The notes beneath the pieces were generated by a model that worked only from the letters and a program-made list of their open reading frames with translations, was not told the DNA's origin and ran no database searches. A program made the translations under genes and the position numbers. 41,889 nucleotides of DNA from NCBI GenBank assembly GCA_945862065.1, contig CAMAWT010000021.1:1-41889 (forward strand), given 5' to 3'. Each line of letters opens with the position of its first letter. Within the stretch, counting starts at the first letter, position 1. Positions 1 to 7,583 of the stretch are shown here, in pieces. Source of the stretch: Flavobacterium psychrophilum. Its GTDB lineage: Bacteria > Bacteroidota > Bacteroidia > Flavobacteriales > Flavobacteriaceae.

Positions 1-150
1 CCGGATTGAAATGGAAAGCCTTGTGAACATAAAAGCTGTTTTTTTCTTGGCTTGCAACAGCGACCATCGGAAGCTCGTTGCAAGCCTAGAAAAAAAGCTT
101 TTATGGAGCAAGCTTGCAATGAAAAGCCGGATGGGCTTCTGGAAAAAAAC
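1..150. repeat. Palindromic intergenic repeat with long hairpin
   Basis: The stretch holds a long imperfect inverted repeat: an arm at about 28-60 (AAAGC, a T run, then CTTGGCTTGCAAC) pairs with about 79-104 (GTTGCAAGCCTAG, an A run, then GCTTTT). Outside the hairpin lie CCGGAT-type motifs near 1-6 and 128-133. The layout, a variable hairpin between short conserved flanks, resembles the repeats at 3360-3660 and 6360-6490. No gene is visible here. Function is unknown. Confidence 0.6.
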
Positions 151-178
151 TGGGGTGAATTGAGGAGAAATATTAATG

Positions 179-209
179 TTGTGCGGTTTACTTATATGGA
201 GTACCTTTG
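179..209 (+). promoter_or_regulatory. Bacteroidota-type promoter of der
   Basis: TACCTTTG at 202-209 matches the -7 consensus TAnnTTTG. A TTG at 179-181 lies 20 bp upstream, inside the usual 17-23 bp spacing. Transcription would begin about 10 bp after the box, which supports the ATG at 231 over the in-frame TTG at 207. Confidence 0.7.
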
Positions 210-230
210 CAAAATATTTTAAAAGGAATT

Positions 231-1541
231 ATGAATAACATTGTTGCTATAGTTGGAAGGCCAAATGTGGGGAAATCGACTTTATTTAATCGATTGATTC
301 AGAGACGTGAGGCTATTGTTGATTCTGTTTCGGGGGTTACTCGAGATAGAAATTACGGGAAAAGTGAATGGAATGGAAAAGAGTTTTCTGTAATTGATAC
401 AGGAGGTTATGTGCGTGGAAGTGATGATGTTTTTGAAGCTGAAATTCGGAAACAGGTTGAATTGGCGATTGACGAGGCGGATGTAATTATATTTGTTGTT
501 GATGTTGAGGAAGGAATAACGCCGATGGATGTAACGGTTTCAAAGTTGCTAAGAAAGGTGACTAAGCCTGTTTTGCTAGCTGTGAATAAGGTTGACAACG
601 CCATGCGTGAAAAGGATGCTATTGAGTTTTACAACTTGGGACTAGGTGAATATTACACTTTTGCGAGTATTTCTGGAAGTGGTACTGGGGATTTGTTGGA
701 TGCGTTGATTGATTCGTTTCCGGTGAAACCTGAACCTACTCAGGAAGAAATTGTGTTGCCTCGATTTGCAGTTGTTGGACGACCAAATGCTGGAAAGTCT
801 AGTTTTATAAATGCTTTGATAGGCGTTGACAGATATATTGTAACGGATATTGCAGGCACTACGAGAGATGCTATTGACACTAAATTTGACCGATTTGGGT
901 TTGAATTTAACTTGGTTGACACAGCGGGTATTCGTCGTAAAGCTAAAGTTAAAGAAGATTTGGAGTTTTATTCGGTGATGCGATCTGTGCGTGCGATTGA
1001 ACATTCTGATGTTTGTATACTTATTATAGACGCAACGAGAGGATTTGAAGGTCAGGATCAAAACATATTTTGGTTGGCAGAAAAGAACAGAAAAGGTGTT
1101 GTGATTTTGGTAAACAAATGGGATTTGGTTGAAAAAGACACGATGTCAACTCGAGATTATGAGAATAAAATTAAAGAACAGTTGCAACCATTTGTAGATG
1201 TTCCAATTTTGTTTATTTCGGCATTGACCAAACAACGTTTACTGAAAGCATTGGAAACCACCGTGAAAGTTCATGAAAATAGAAGTCAGCGTATTTCGAC
1301 TTCTAAGTTTAATGATTATATGTTGAAAGTTATTGAAAATTATCCGCCGCCCGCCTTGAAAGGAAAGTATGTAAAGATAAAATATTGTATGCAGTTGCCA
1401 ACGCCAACACCTCAGTTTGTGTTTTTTGCTAATTTACCACAATATGTAAAAGAGGCATACAAACGATTTTTAGAAAATAAAATTAGAGAGAACTGGGATT
1501 TTTCTGGAGTTCCGATAGATATATATATTAGAGAGAAATAA
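231..1541 (+). CDS. der: Ribosome-associated GTPase Der (EngA)
   Basis: Der is an essential tandem-GTPase factor for 50S ribosomal subunit maturation in the cytoplasm. The first G domain begins at once with GRPNVGKST (about residues 9-17). The second has GRPNAGKSS and DTAGI, both with NKxD-type motifs, and a KH-like C-terminal domain follows, ending in [10 protein letters not shown]. The length of about 436 residues is normal for the family. I chose ATG 231 because homologues start directly with the G1 strand and the promoter box sits at 202-209; the longer reading from TTG 207 would add eight residues overlapping the likely transcription start. Confidence 0.97.
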   Translation: MNNIVAIVGRPNVGKSTLFNRLIQRREAIVDSVSGVTRDRNYGKSEWNGKEFSVIDTGGYVRGSDDVFEAEIRKQVELAIDEADVIIFVVDVEEGITPMDVTVSKLLRKVTKPVLLAVNKVDNAMREKDAIEFYNLGLGEYYTFASISGSGTGDLLDALIDSFPVKPEPTQEEIVLPRFAVVGRPNAGKSSFINALIGVDRYIVTDIAGTTRDAIDTKFDRFGFEFNLVDTAGIRRKAKVKEDLEFYSVMRSVRAIEHSDVCILIIDATRGFEGQDQNIFWLAEKNRKGVVILVNKWDLVEKDTMSTRDYENKIKEQLQPFVDVPILFISALTKQRLLKALETTVKVHENRSQRISTSKFNDYMLKVIENYPPPALKGKYVKIKYCMQLPTPTPQFVFFANLPQYVKEAYKRFLENKIRENWDFSGVPIDIYIREK

Positions 1542-1620
1542 GAAATTTACTTGATAGTTTGTTGGTTTGAAAAAAAATATTATTTTTATAAAAATTTAAA
1601 ACATCTAAAAATATTTACAA

Positions 1621-2028
1621 ATGAAAAAAATTATTTTAACATTTACATTGGTTTTTATTACACAATTAGGATTTTCACAAGTTGACGAGGCATTTAAAAA
1701 AGATGTTTTGAAAGTTATAGAAAACAGTGGGGCTGCCAATCAAATGAAATCGGCAAAAGGGCAAATTTTAAAAATGATCCCAGAGGCCAAACAAGCAGCA
1801 TTTATTGTAGAATTTGATGCTACATTACCGTCTTTGTATGACAAATTAGCAACTGTATATATGGAGGTTTATACCAAAGAAGACATCAAGGGTATGCTTG
1901 CGTTTTATGAAAGTCCAGTTGGTAAAAAGATGGCTGCGAGTTCTGGAGTTATTATGGAAAAATCGCAAGAAGCTGGTCAAGAATGGGGACAAGGTCTTCA
2001 AGGAATGATGGCAAAATATATGGAATAG
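1621..2028 (+). CDS. DUF2059 secreted protein
   Basis: A 135-residue protein with an N-terminal signal peptide (MKKIILTFTLVFITQLGFSQ, cleavage probably after FSQ). The mature part is helical and carries the DUF2059 signature: a K/A-rich amphipathic helix, then MLAFYESPVGKKMA near residues 98-111. DUF2059 proteins are small exported proteins of unknown function in Gram-negative bacteria. It stands alone, about 80 bp after der, and is followed by a strong hairpin terminator at 2050-2084 shared with the convergent methyltransferase gene. Confidence 0.85.
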   Translation: MKKIILTFTLVFITQLGFSQVDEAFKKDVLKVIENSGAANQMKSAKGQILKMIPEAKQAAFIVEFDATLPSLYDKLATVYMEVYTKEDIKGMLAFYESPVGKKMAASSGVIMEKSQEAGQEWGQGLQGMMAKYME

Positions 2029-2049
2029 TCTTTGGATTTATTCTCAACA

Positions 2050-2084
2050 AAAACGTCTCGCAAAAATGTGAGACGTTTTTTTTT
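2050..2084. terminator. Bidirectional hairpin terminator
   Basis: The arm AAAACGTCTCGCA pairs with TGTGAGACGTTTT, leaving one G-T wobble and a short A-rich loop, followed by a run of about nine T. It lies between the convergent DUF2059 and methyltransferase genes. The A run at its left end can serve the minus-strand gene. Confidence 0.85.
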
Positions 2085-2781
2085 ATACAAACAATCGAGC
2101 GAGGTAATCAAAATGCGCGCCTTCTTCAACCAATTCGCACTGTAATCCATTTGCAAAAGCAGCATTTTGCAAAGTGTTATAATCTAAATACAACCAAGGA
2201 AAGGGAACTTCGGATTCCTCTTTATAGGTAATGGTAAATTCTAATTCGCCGTAATAAGTATCAGTCGGAATCCATTTTCCGCCATCTTCGTCATCGTCAA
2301 ACATGTATATAATGTCTGAACTATCTATCAGAATTTGTCCGGTTTTGTTTAGCAAACTTTTTAGTTTTTTCAAATATAGATCAGTTTGATTCAAGGTTCC
2401 GAAAATTCCGGTGCCATTCATCAACAGTAAAATGGTATCAAATTTATCTACTACATCAAGCAAATTCATGTTTATTGGATTTTTAACGCCTCTTAAATGA
2501 CATGCTTTTATAGCATTTTCAGAAATGTCAATAGAAACAACTTGCTGGTTCATTTGCTGCAAATACAAACTATGACTACCCGCACCGCAACCCACATCTA
2601 GAATTTTTCCGCTACAAAGTTTCAAAGCTTGTTGTTCGATTTTTGGCATTTGATCAAAATCTCTAAACAAGTAAGCCACATCCATTTCGTCTGGTTCAGA
2701 AATGTTTGTTTCTGTAATCAATGTTTGTGGATCGTTGTTTGTTTGAAAATCAAGAATTGCTTTGCCAAATAAATCTTTCAT
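2083..2781 (-). CDS. SAM-dependent class I methyltransferase
   Basis: A 232-residue protein with the Rossmann-fold methyltransferase motifs: motif I ILDVGCGAGSHSLYL (about residues 59-73), an acidic end of strand 2 (VVSIDISENAI), and an FDTILLLMNGTGIFG segment at motif IV. It matches generic class I methyltransferases (Methyltransf_11/25 type). The substrate cannot be read from the sequence. It is divergent from the YkgJ-like gene across a 60-bp promoter region and convergent with the DUF2059 gene. Confidence 0.85.
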   Translation of the reverse strand: MKDLFGKAILDFQTNNDPQTLITETNISEPDEMDVAYLFRDFDQMPKIEQQALKLCSGKILDVGCGAGSHSLYLQQMNQQVVSIDISENAIKACHLRGVKNPINMNLLDVVDKFDTILLLMNGTGIFGTLNQTDLYLKKLKSLLNKTGQILIDSSDIIYMFDDDEDGGKWIPTDTYYGELEFTITYKEESEVPFPWLYLDYNTLQNAAFANGLQCELVEEGAHFDYLARLFV

Positions 2782-2815
2782 CTTAAAATTTCTTTAATTA
2801 GTGTGTAAAGTTATC

Positions 2816-2823
2816 TAAATTTG
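2816..2823 (+). promoter_or_regulatory. -7 box (TAAATTTG) for the YkgJ-like gene
   Basis: TAAATTTG matches TAnnTTTG and lies 18 bp before the ATG at 2842. No clear TTG is seen at the right distance upstream. Confidence 0.5.
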
Positions 2824-2841
2824 CATCAGAAATAAACAATC

Positions 2842-3339
2842 ATGACAAAACCTTCTTTACAAGAGTTAGAAAAGTTAGCCAAAGACAAGCATATCGAAAA
2901 CAAAAAATATTTTGATAAACTAAAAAAGAAGCAACCTAAAAACATGGATTATGTGATGCAGGACTTGCATAACAACGAATTCAAAAAAACCGATTGTTTA
3001 ACATGTGCCAATTGCTGCAAAACCACAGGCCCGTTATTTACCCTTGCCGATATTGAGCGCATTGCCAAACATCTAAAACAAAAACCGCAACAGTTTATTG
3101 AGAACTACCTACGAATTGACGAAGACAAAGATTATGTGCTGCAATCGGTTCCGTGTACCTTTTTGGATTCCGAGAATTATTGCATGATTTATGACGTACG
3201 CCCCAAAGCCTGCCGTGAATTTCCGCATACCGACCGAAAAAAATTCCATCAAATAAGTGATTTAACACTAAAAAATGTGGCTGTTTGCCCGGCAGCATAT
3301 AATATTGTGGAGGAAATGAAAAAGAAAATGCCTCTTTAA
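2842..3339 (+). CDS. YkgJ-family cysteine cluster protein
   Basis: A 165-residue protein with the CxxCxxCC-type Zn/Fe-chelating signature: CLTCANCC near residues 52-59, then a spaced pair of cysteines in VPCTFLDSENYCMIYDVRPKAC and a final FPHTD. This is the Pfam CxxCxxCC (YkgJ) domain. Members are small cytoplasmic metal-cluster proteins of poorly defined function. The N-terminal 40 residues are lysine-rich and helical. The start is supported by the TAAATTTG box at 2816. Confidence 0.88.
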   Translation: MTKPSLQELEKLAKDKHIENKKYFDKLKKKQPKNMDYVMQDLHNNEFKKTDCLTCANCCKTTGPLFTLADIERIAKHLKQKPQQFIENYLRIDEDKDYVLQSVPCTFLDSENYCMIYDVRPKACREFPHTDRKKFHQISDLTLKNVAVCPAAYNIVEEMKKKMPL

Positions 3340-3359
3340 TTTTTTTTAGAAGCACACCA

Positions 3360-3655
3360 ACCCGTTCCAAAAGACCATCTGTCCTGCTCTCGCCTTTATC
3401 TCCCTCGCCCTCCGGGACTTCAGGAGGATATCGGCTCCATCAGGGCTATATTTGAAAAATAGTTTTTCAATTGGAAATTTTACACAACCCTGTCAGGGTT
3501 TTAAACCCTAACAGGGTTCGCTATGATTTTGACTACTTTACATCTGAAAAACAAAATATGAAGCCTAGCCCCGGTTGAGCCGATATCCTTGCGTAGTTTA
3601 CGGAGCAAGATAAAGGCGAAAACGGGACAGGTTGTGAATTGAAACGAGGTTTTGT
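3360..3655. repeat. Intergenic inverted-repeat cluster (three hairpin units)
   Basis: The 330-bp gap between the YkgJ-like and DUF1343 genes is filled by repeats. A minus-strand unit at about 3378-3450 and a plus-strand unit at about 3572-3635 are related: each reads AGCCC(C/T)G, then GAGCCGATATCCT, a variable hairpin, then GATAAAGGCGA and a GGGACA/AGGACA end. Between them is a near-perfect palindrome at about 3487-3519 (AACCCTGT against ACAGGGTT, centre TTTAAA). No coding potential is apparent. A related unit is at 6360-6435. I recall such elements as common at gene 3' ends in flavobacteria; that is memory, not a search result. Confidence 0.75.
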
Positions 3656-3671
3656 GCTCTTTAAAAATCAA

Positions 3672-4883
3672 TTATTTTGGGTCGTATATAAGGTATGGTT
3701 TTCTCATTTTCAGGAATGCTTCAATGCCTGGCTTCCAAGTTTTTTTGATTTTTGATTCGGAGAAACCTGCTTCAATTTGCTGTTGTAGGGTTTTTGTACC
3801 TGCCAATTTGGTAAAAAAAGAGTTGAAAAACTTTGATTTATCAGCCGAATTTTGGTAGGCTTTGAGTAGCCATTTTAGTTCGAGCGCATCTACTCTTGAA
3901 ATTTGGGTGAGGTCTTCGCCATAACAAACTTTTGCTTTATACACTGGTTCTTTTGCGCCAAAATTGGGTATTGGTGTAAAACTAAAATTGCTTTTTGGAA
4001 GGAACGGCGACCCATATATTTGAAATTGTTTTTCGGTGCCTCTGCCAACGCTTACATTGGTGCCTTCAAACAAACACAAACTGGCATACAAATTTATAGA
4101 TTGGTCGTTGGGTAAATTGGGCGATGGTTTTACTGGTAGGCTGTAGGTTCGATTTCGGTTATAATTGGAACACGGAATTATTTTTAAGTTGCACTGAATG
4201 CCGTCTTTTAACCATTTTTCGCCGTTTATCATTTGGGCATATTCGCCAATGGTCATGCCGTGTAGCAACGGAATTGGGTGCATGCCAACAAAACTTGTGT
4301 TCTCTTTATCTAAAGTTGGGCCGTCAATGATGGCTATGTTTGGGTTGGGTCTGTCTAAAATCAATAATGTAATTTTGTTTTCGGCACAAGCTTCCATGAT
4401 GTAATGTAACGATGAAATGTAGGTATAAAAACGTGCGCCCACATCTTGCAAATCAAAAATCATGATGTCGATATCTGCAAGTTGTTCGGGTTTTGGTTTT
4501 TTATTGTTGCCATACAATGAAATAACGGGCAATCCTGTTTGGGCATCTTTACCGTCAACTATGTGTTCGCCTGCATCTGAGGTGCCTCGAAAACCATGTT
4601 CTGGGGCGTATATTTTTTTTACTTCAACTGATTGGTTTAATAAAAAATCAATCAAATGCAGTTGATTTGAAATGATTCCTGTTTGGTTGGTGACCACTCC
4701 TACCCTTTTTCCGTATAGCATGGGCAAGTAATAATCGTGCCTTTGAGCTCCCGTTATTATTGGGTTTTCAGTAACAGGAACAACAATTGGTTCTGTTTTG
4801 GTAACTTTTGTAGCGCTTCCGCAAGAAATCATTAGCAAAAGAAATAATAATACTGTATTTTTGAAAACAGATTTATAGACCAT
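3672..4883 (-). CDS. DUF1343 lipoprotein, NamZ-like exo-N-acetylmuramidase
   Basis: A 403-residue protein with a lipoprotein signal (LLLFLLLMISC, lipobox cysteine about residue 21). The family core follows: KRVGVVTNQTGI, IYAPEHGFRG, DIMIFDLQDVGARFYTYISS and LDRPNPN, typical of DUF1343 (Pfam PF07075). A B. subtilis member, NamZ, is an exo-acting beta-N-acetylmuramidase of peptidoglycan recycling (glycoside hydrolase family 171), so a cell-wall turnover role in the envelope is likely. The start lies only 5 bp from the divergent permease start, so its promoter must overlap that gene. Confidence 0.9.
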   Translation of the reverse strand: MVYKSVFKNTVLLFLLLMISCGSATKVTKTEPIVVPVTENPIITGAQRHDYYLPMLYGKRVGVVTNQTGIISNQLHLIDFLLNQSVEVKKIYAPEHGFRGTSDAGEHIVDGKDAQTGLPVISLYGNNKKPKPEQLADIDIMIFDLQDVGARFYTYISSLHYIMEACAENKITLLILDRPNPNIAIIDGPTLDKENTSFVGMHPIPLLHGMTIGEYAQMINGEKWLKDGIQCNLKIIPCSNYNRNRTYSLPVKPSPNLPNDQSINLYASLCLFEGTNVSVGRGTEKQFQIYGSPFLPKSNFSFTPIPNFGAKEPVYKAKVCYGEDLTQISRVDALELKWLLKAYQNSADKSKFFNSFFTKLAGTKTLQQQIEAGFSESKIKKTWKPGIEAFLKMRKPYLIYDPK

Positions 4884-4888
4884 AAACT

Positions 4889-6124
4889 TTGAAATTAGAA
4901 TATTTTATAGCCAAAAGGCTGATTGTTGCAAAAGAGTATAAAAGTAGCATATCTGCTCCAATAATAAAAATTGCAATTACTGCAATTGCGTTGGGCATGA
5001 TTATGATGATTGTATCTGTTGCTACAGGAACAGGATTGCAAGACAAAATTAGAGAAAAAATTTCAGCTTTCAACGGACATATTATTATTTCAAATTATAA
5101 TGATAACCAGTCTGATGTAAGTACCGAGGCACTTTCTATGCGTCAGCATTTTTATCCAAAATTTAATTCGGTTTCTGGCATCAATCACGTGCAAGCTGTT
5201 GCGACAAAGGATGGAATAATACGAACCGAAAACGCCTTTGAAGGTATTATTTTTAAAGGAGTTGGAACAGATTACCGCTGGAAAACAATTCAGGAATATA
5301 TTGTTGCAGGAAAACTTCCTGATGTTTCCAATAACCTCAACAATGAAATAATTATTTCAAAATATTTGGCTGACCGATTGGAATTGAAGTTAAACGATGA
5401 ATTCAATACATTTTTTATAAAAAAAGAAGCTAACAAATTACCCAATTTGAGACGGTTTAAAATCGTAGGAATTTATAATTCGGGTTTTCCAGAGTTTGAT
5501 TCGGCGTTTTTGTTTGGTGATATCCGACATATTCAAAGAATTAATAAATGGAATGAAAATGAAGTGGGAAGTTTTGAAGTTTTTATTGATGATTTTTCTC
5601 AAATTGAAACAAAAGGGCAAGAAGTTTATCAAGAGATTTCGTCTACTTTGAATTCGCAAACAATCATTGATAAATACTATTATATTTTTGAGTGGCTCAA
5701 ATTGTTTGACTTTAATATTATTGTGATTTTGGTTATCATGATTGTGGTTTCTACCATCAATATGGTTGTAGCTTTGTTGGTCATTATTTTGGAACGCACC
5801 CAAATGATTGGAATACTGAAATCGATGGGGGCAAACAACTGGAGTATTCGAAAAATCTTTTTGTATAATGCTTCTTACTTGATAATGAGAGGTTTGTTTT
5901 GGGGAAATTTGATTGGGATTTCTTTGTTGTTGATTCAAAAATATTTTGGAGTAATTCAATTGAATCCAGAAAATTATTATGTAACGCAAGCTCCTGTTAC
6001 TATTGATGTTTTTACGATTGTCTTATTGAATGTGGGGACAATTATTTTGTGTTTGTTGGTGTTATTGATTCCTTCTTATATTATTACTAAAATATCTCCG
6101 GCGAAAACGATTCGATTTGAATAG
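4889..6124 (+). CDS. FtsX-like ABC permease, LolC/LolE-type
   Basis: A 411-residue permease with the MacB/FtsX layout: TM1 at about residues 24-46 (IKIAITAIALGMIMMIVSVATG), a large periplasmic domain, then three C-terminal TM helices (about 275-300, 320-345, 375-400). The N-terminus EYFIAKRL and the motif QMIGILKSMGANNWSIRKIF fit the lipoprotein-releasing LolC/LolE group in Bacteroidota, which extracts lipoproteins from the inner membrane with an ATPase encoded elsewhere. The start codon is TTG (MKLEYFIAKRL), chosen because homologues begin at this point. It is divergent from the DUF1343 gene with a 5-bp gap. Confidence 0.88.
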   Translation: MKLEYFIAKRLIVAKEYKSSISAPIIKIAITAIALGMIMMIVSVATGTGLQDKIREKISAFNGHIIISNYNDNQSDVSTEALSMRQHFYPKFNSVSGINHVQAVATKDGIIRTENAFEGIIFKGVGTDYRWKTIQEYIVAGKLPDVSNNLNNEIIISKYLADRLELKLNDEFNTFFIKKEANKLPNLRRFKIVGIYNSGFPEFDSAFLFGDIRHIQRINKWNENEVGSFEVFIDDFSQIETKGQEVYQEISSTLNSQTIIDKYYYIFEWLKLFDFNIIVILVIMIVVSTINMVVALLVIILERTQMIGILKSMGANNWSIRKIFLYNASYLIMRGLFWGNLIGISLLLIQKYFGVIQLNPENYYVTQAPVTIDVFTIVLLNVGTIILCLLVLLIPSYIITKISPAKTIRFE

Positions 6125-6133
6125 TTTTTTTTT

Positions 6134-6330
6134 CACGAAGTTTCTCAAAGGTAGCGCAGAGTTTCACAAAGTTTTAAAATAATTTTATGCGATTTGGATA
6201 AAATTAGCCGCGGATGAAATGGATTTTACTGATCGTCACGGATTAAATTCTAGGAATCTGTGGCAAAAAATTTCAGGTTTTTTATTTCGCGAAGCTTCTC
6301 AAAGGGAACGCAGAGGTTCACAAAGGTTTT
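6134..6330. repeat. Direct repeat pair (CGAAG...TTCTCAAAGG)
   Basis: Two copies of about 42 bp at 6134-6175 and 6288-6330 share CGAAG, TTCTCAAAGG, CGCAGAG and TTCACAAAG with a few differences. The segment between them (about 6207-6247) has the form CGCGGATGAAATGGATTTTAC then TCACGGATT. No open reading frame of note is present. Together with 6360-6490 these repeats fill the gap between the permease and era. Confidence 0.6.
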
Positions 6331-6359
6331 TGAAATTTTTAGAAAAATGAACTTATGAA

Positions 6360-6492
6360 AACCGGGCCGCGTTAAGGATGGTAGCGGCATCCTTTTGTGT
6401 CTGGAACGCCAGTGGAAGACACAAAAGATATAGCGGACAGCCTGACGCATTGCCTAGAAAACAGAACGACGTAGGAGCTGTTTTCTAGGCAA
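6360..6492. repeat. Two-hairpin palindromic repeat
   Basis: First hairpin: CCTTTTGTGTC (about 6391-6401) pairs with GACACAAAAG (about 6417-6426), flanked by GTAGCGGCAT and ATATAGCGGACAGCC. These flanks resemble the units at 3378-3635. Second hairpin: CATTGCCTAGAAAACAG (about 6449-6465) pairs perfectly with CTGTTTTCTAGGCAATG (about 6479-6495). It lies just past the 3' end of era and could end its transcription on the minus strand. Confidence 0.7.
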
Positions 6493-6509
6493 TGGGGAAC
6501 GCCCAAAAA

Positions 6510-7391
6510 TTACTGATTATACCCAAATCGTTTGAGCATATTGGTGTTGCTTCGCCAGTTTTTGTTGACTTTTACATACATTTCGATGTGAATTTGTTTG
6601 CCAAAGAATTTCTCCAAATCGGCACGAGCCTCTACCCCTACTCTTTTCAGTGCTTCGCCCTTGTGACCAATAATGATGCCTTTTTGGGTGTCGCGTTCCA
6701 CCATGATGAGGGCGCGAATTCGGATGATTTTTTCGTCTTCCAAAAACTCTTCGGTTTCAATTTCAACCGAATAGGGAATTTCTTTGTTGTAATGCAACAG
6801 AATTTTTTCGCGGATGGTTTCGTTTACAAAAAAACGTTCGGGCTTGTCGGTCAAAGCATCCTTTGGATAATAAGGTGGCGAGGCTGGCAAAAGCGAAATT
6901 ATTCTAGAAAAAACCTCTTGTACATTGAAGTTTTGAAGTGCTGAAATTGGAAATATCTCGGCATTTGGCACTTTCTCTGTCCAAAACGCCACTTGTTGTT
7001 CTAGTTGTTCTTGATTGGAAGTGTCAATTTTGTTTAGTAACAACAAAACAGGGATTTTGGCATGAATTATTTTATTAAAAAAAGCTTCGTCTTTTAATTC
7101 TTGCTCGCCGATTTCGACCATATAAATCAGGATATCAGCATCTTCAAAAGCCGATTTCACAAAATTCATCATGGACTCTTGCATTTCGTATGCCGGTTTG
7201 ATGATTCCGGGTGTGTCAGAAAGTATTACTTGGAAGTCGTCACCGTTTACAATTCCGAGGATTCGATGGCGTGTTGTTTGGGCTTTTGAGGTAATAATTG
7301 ATAATCTTTCGCCTACAAAAGCGTTCATTAAAGTCGATTTACCAACGTTTGGGTTTCCAATAATATTTACAAAGCCTGCTTTGTGTGTCAT
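6510..7391 (-). CDS. era: GTPase Era
   Basis: Era is a 16S rRNA-binding GTPase needed for 30S assembly. The 293-residue protein has the GTPase motifs GNPNVGKST (about residues 12-20), the TTRH switch I segment, DTPGI and NKID, and a C-terminal KH domain with GHKGEALKRVG and a terminal helix. Length and domain order are standard. A TACCTTTG -7 box lies upstream on the minus strand (7413-7420). The gene is divergent from the tRNA-fMet gene. Confidence 0.97.
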   Translation of the reverse strand: MTHKAGFVNIIGNPNVGKSTLMNAFVGERLSIITSKAQTTRHRILGIVNGDDFQVILSDTPGIIKPAYEMQESMMNFVKSAFEDADILIYMVEIGEQELKDEAFFNKIIHAKIPVLLLLNKIDTSNQEQLEQQVAFWTEKVPNAEIFPISALQNFNVQEVFSRIISLLPASPPYYPKDALTDKPERFFVNETIREKILLHYNKEIPYSVEIETEEFLEDEKIIRIRALIMVERDTQKGIIIGHKGEALKRVGVEARADLEKFFGKQIHIEMYVKVNKNWRSNTNMLKRFGYNQ

Positions 7392-7468
7392 TTACTGATG
7401 TTTAATTTTGTGCAAAGGTAGTCATATCAAGTGAATAGACGAAATAAAACATTTTTTTAAATTTTGTA

Positions 7469-7498
7469 TTGAATATAAAGAAAAGGGTTGTATATTTG
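7469..7498 (+). promoter_or_regulatory. Promoter of tRNA-fMet
   Basis: A TTG at 7469-7471 lies 19 bp before TATATTTG (7491-7498), a full match to the Bacteroidota promoter. The predicted start of transcription lies just upstream of the tRNA 5' end at 7511. Confidence 0.75.
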
Positions 7499-7510
7499 CA
7501 CTTGAAACAG

Positions 7511-7583
7511 CGCGGGATAGAGCAGTAGGCAGCTCGTCGGGCTCATAACCCGAAGGTCACAGGTTCGAGTCCTGTTCCCGCTA
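7511..7583 (+). tRNA. Initiator tRNA-fMet (CAT)
   Basis: A complete cloverleaf is visible: acceptor CGCGGGA (7511-7517) against TCCCGCT (7576-7582), D arm GAGC/GCTC, anticodon arm TCGGG-CTCATAA-CCCGA with anticodon CAT, T arm ACAGG-TTCGAGT-CCTGT, discriminator A. The first acceptor pair is a C-T mismatch and the anticodon stem has three G-C pairs next to the loop; both mark an initiator tRNA. CCA is not encoded. The 3' half is overlapped antisense by the recombinase gene. Confidence 0.97.

Noticed and set aside
642..1061. 139-residue open frame on the minus strand inside der
   Set aside because: It is the antisense shadow of a clear, conserved gene, with a Ser/Arg/Asn-rich composition and no promoter.
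6492..6944. 150-residue plus-strand frame over era
   Set aside because: Its sequence is the complement of the Era KH domain and the frame has no family resemblance.
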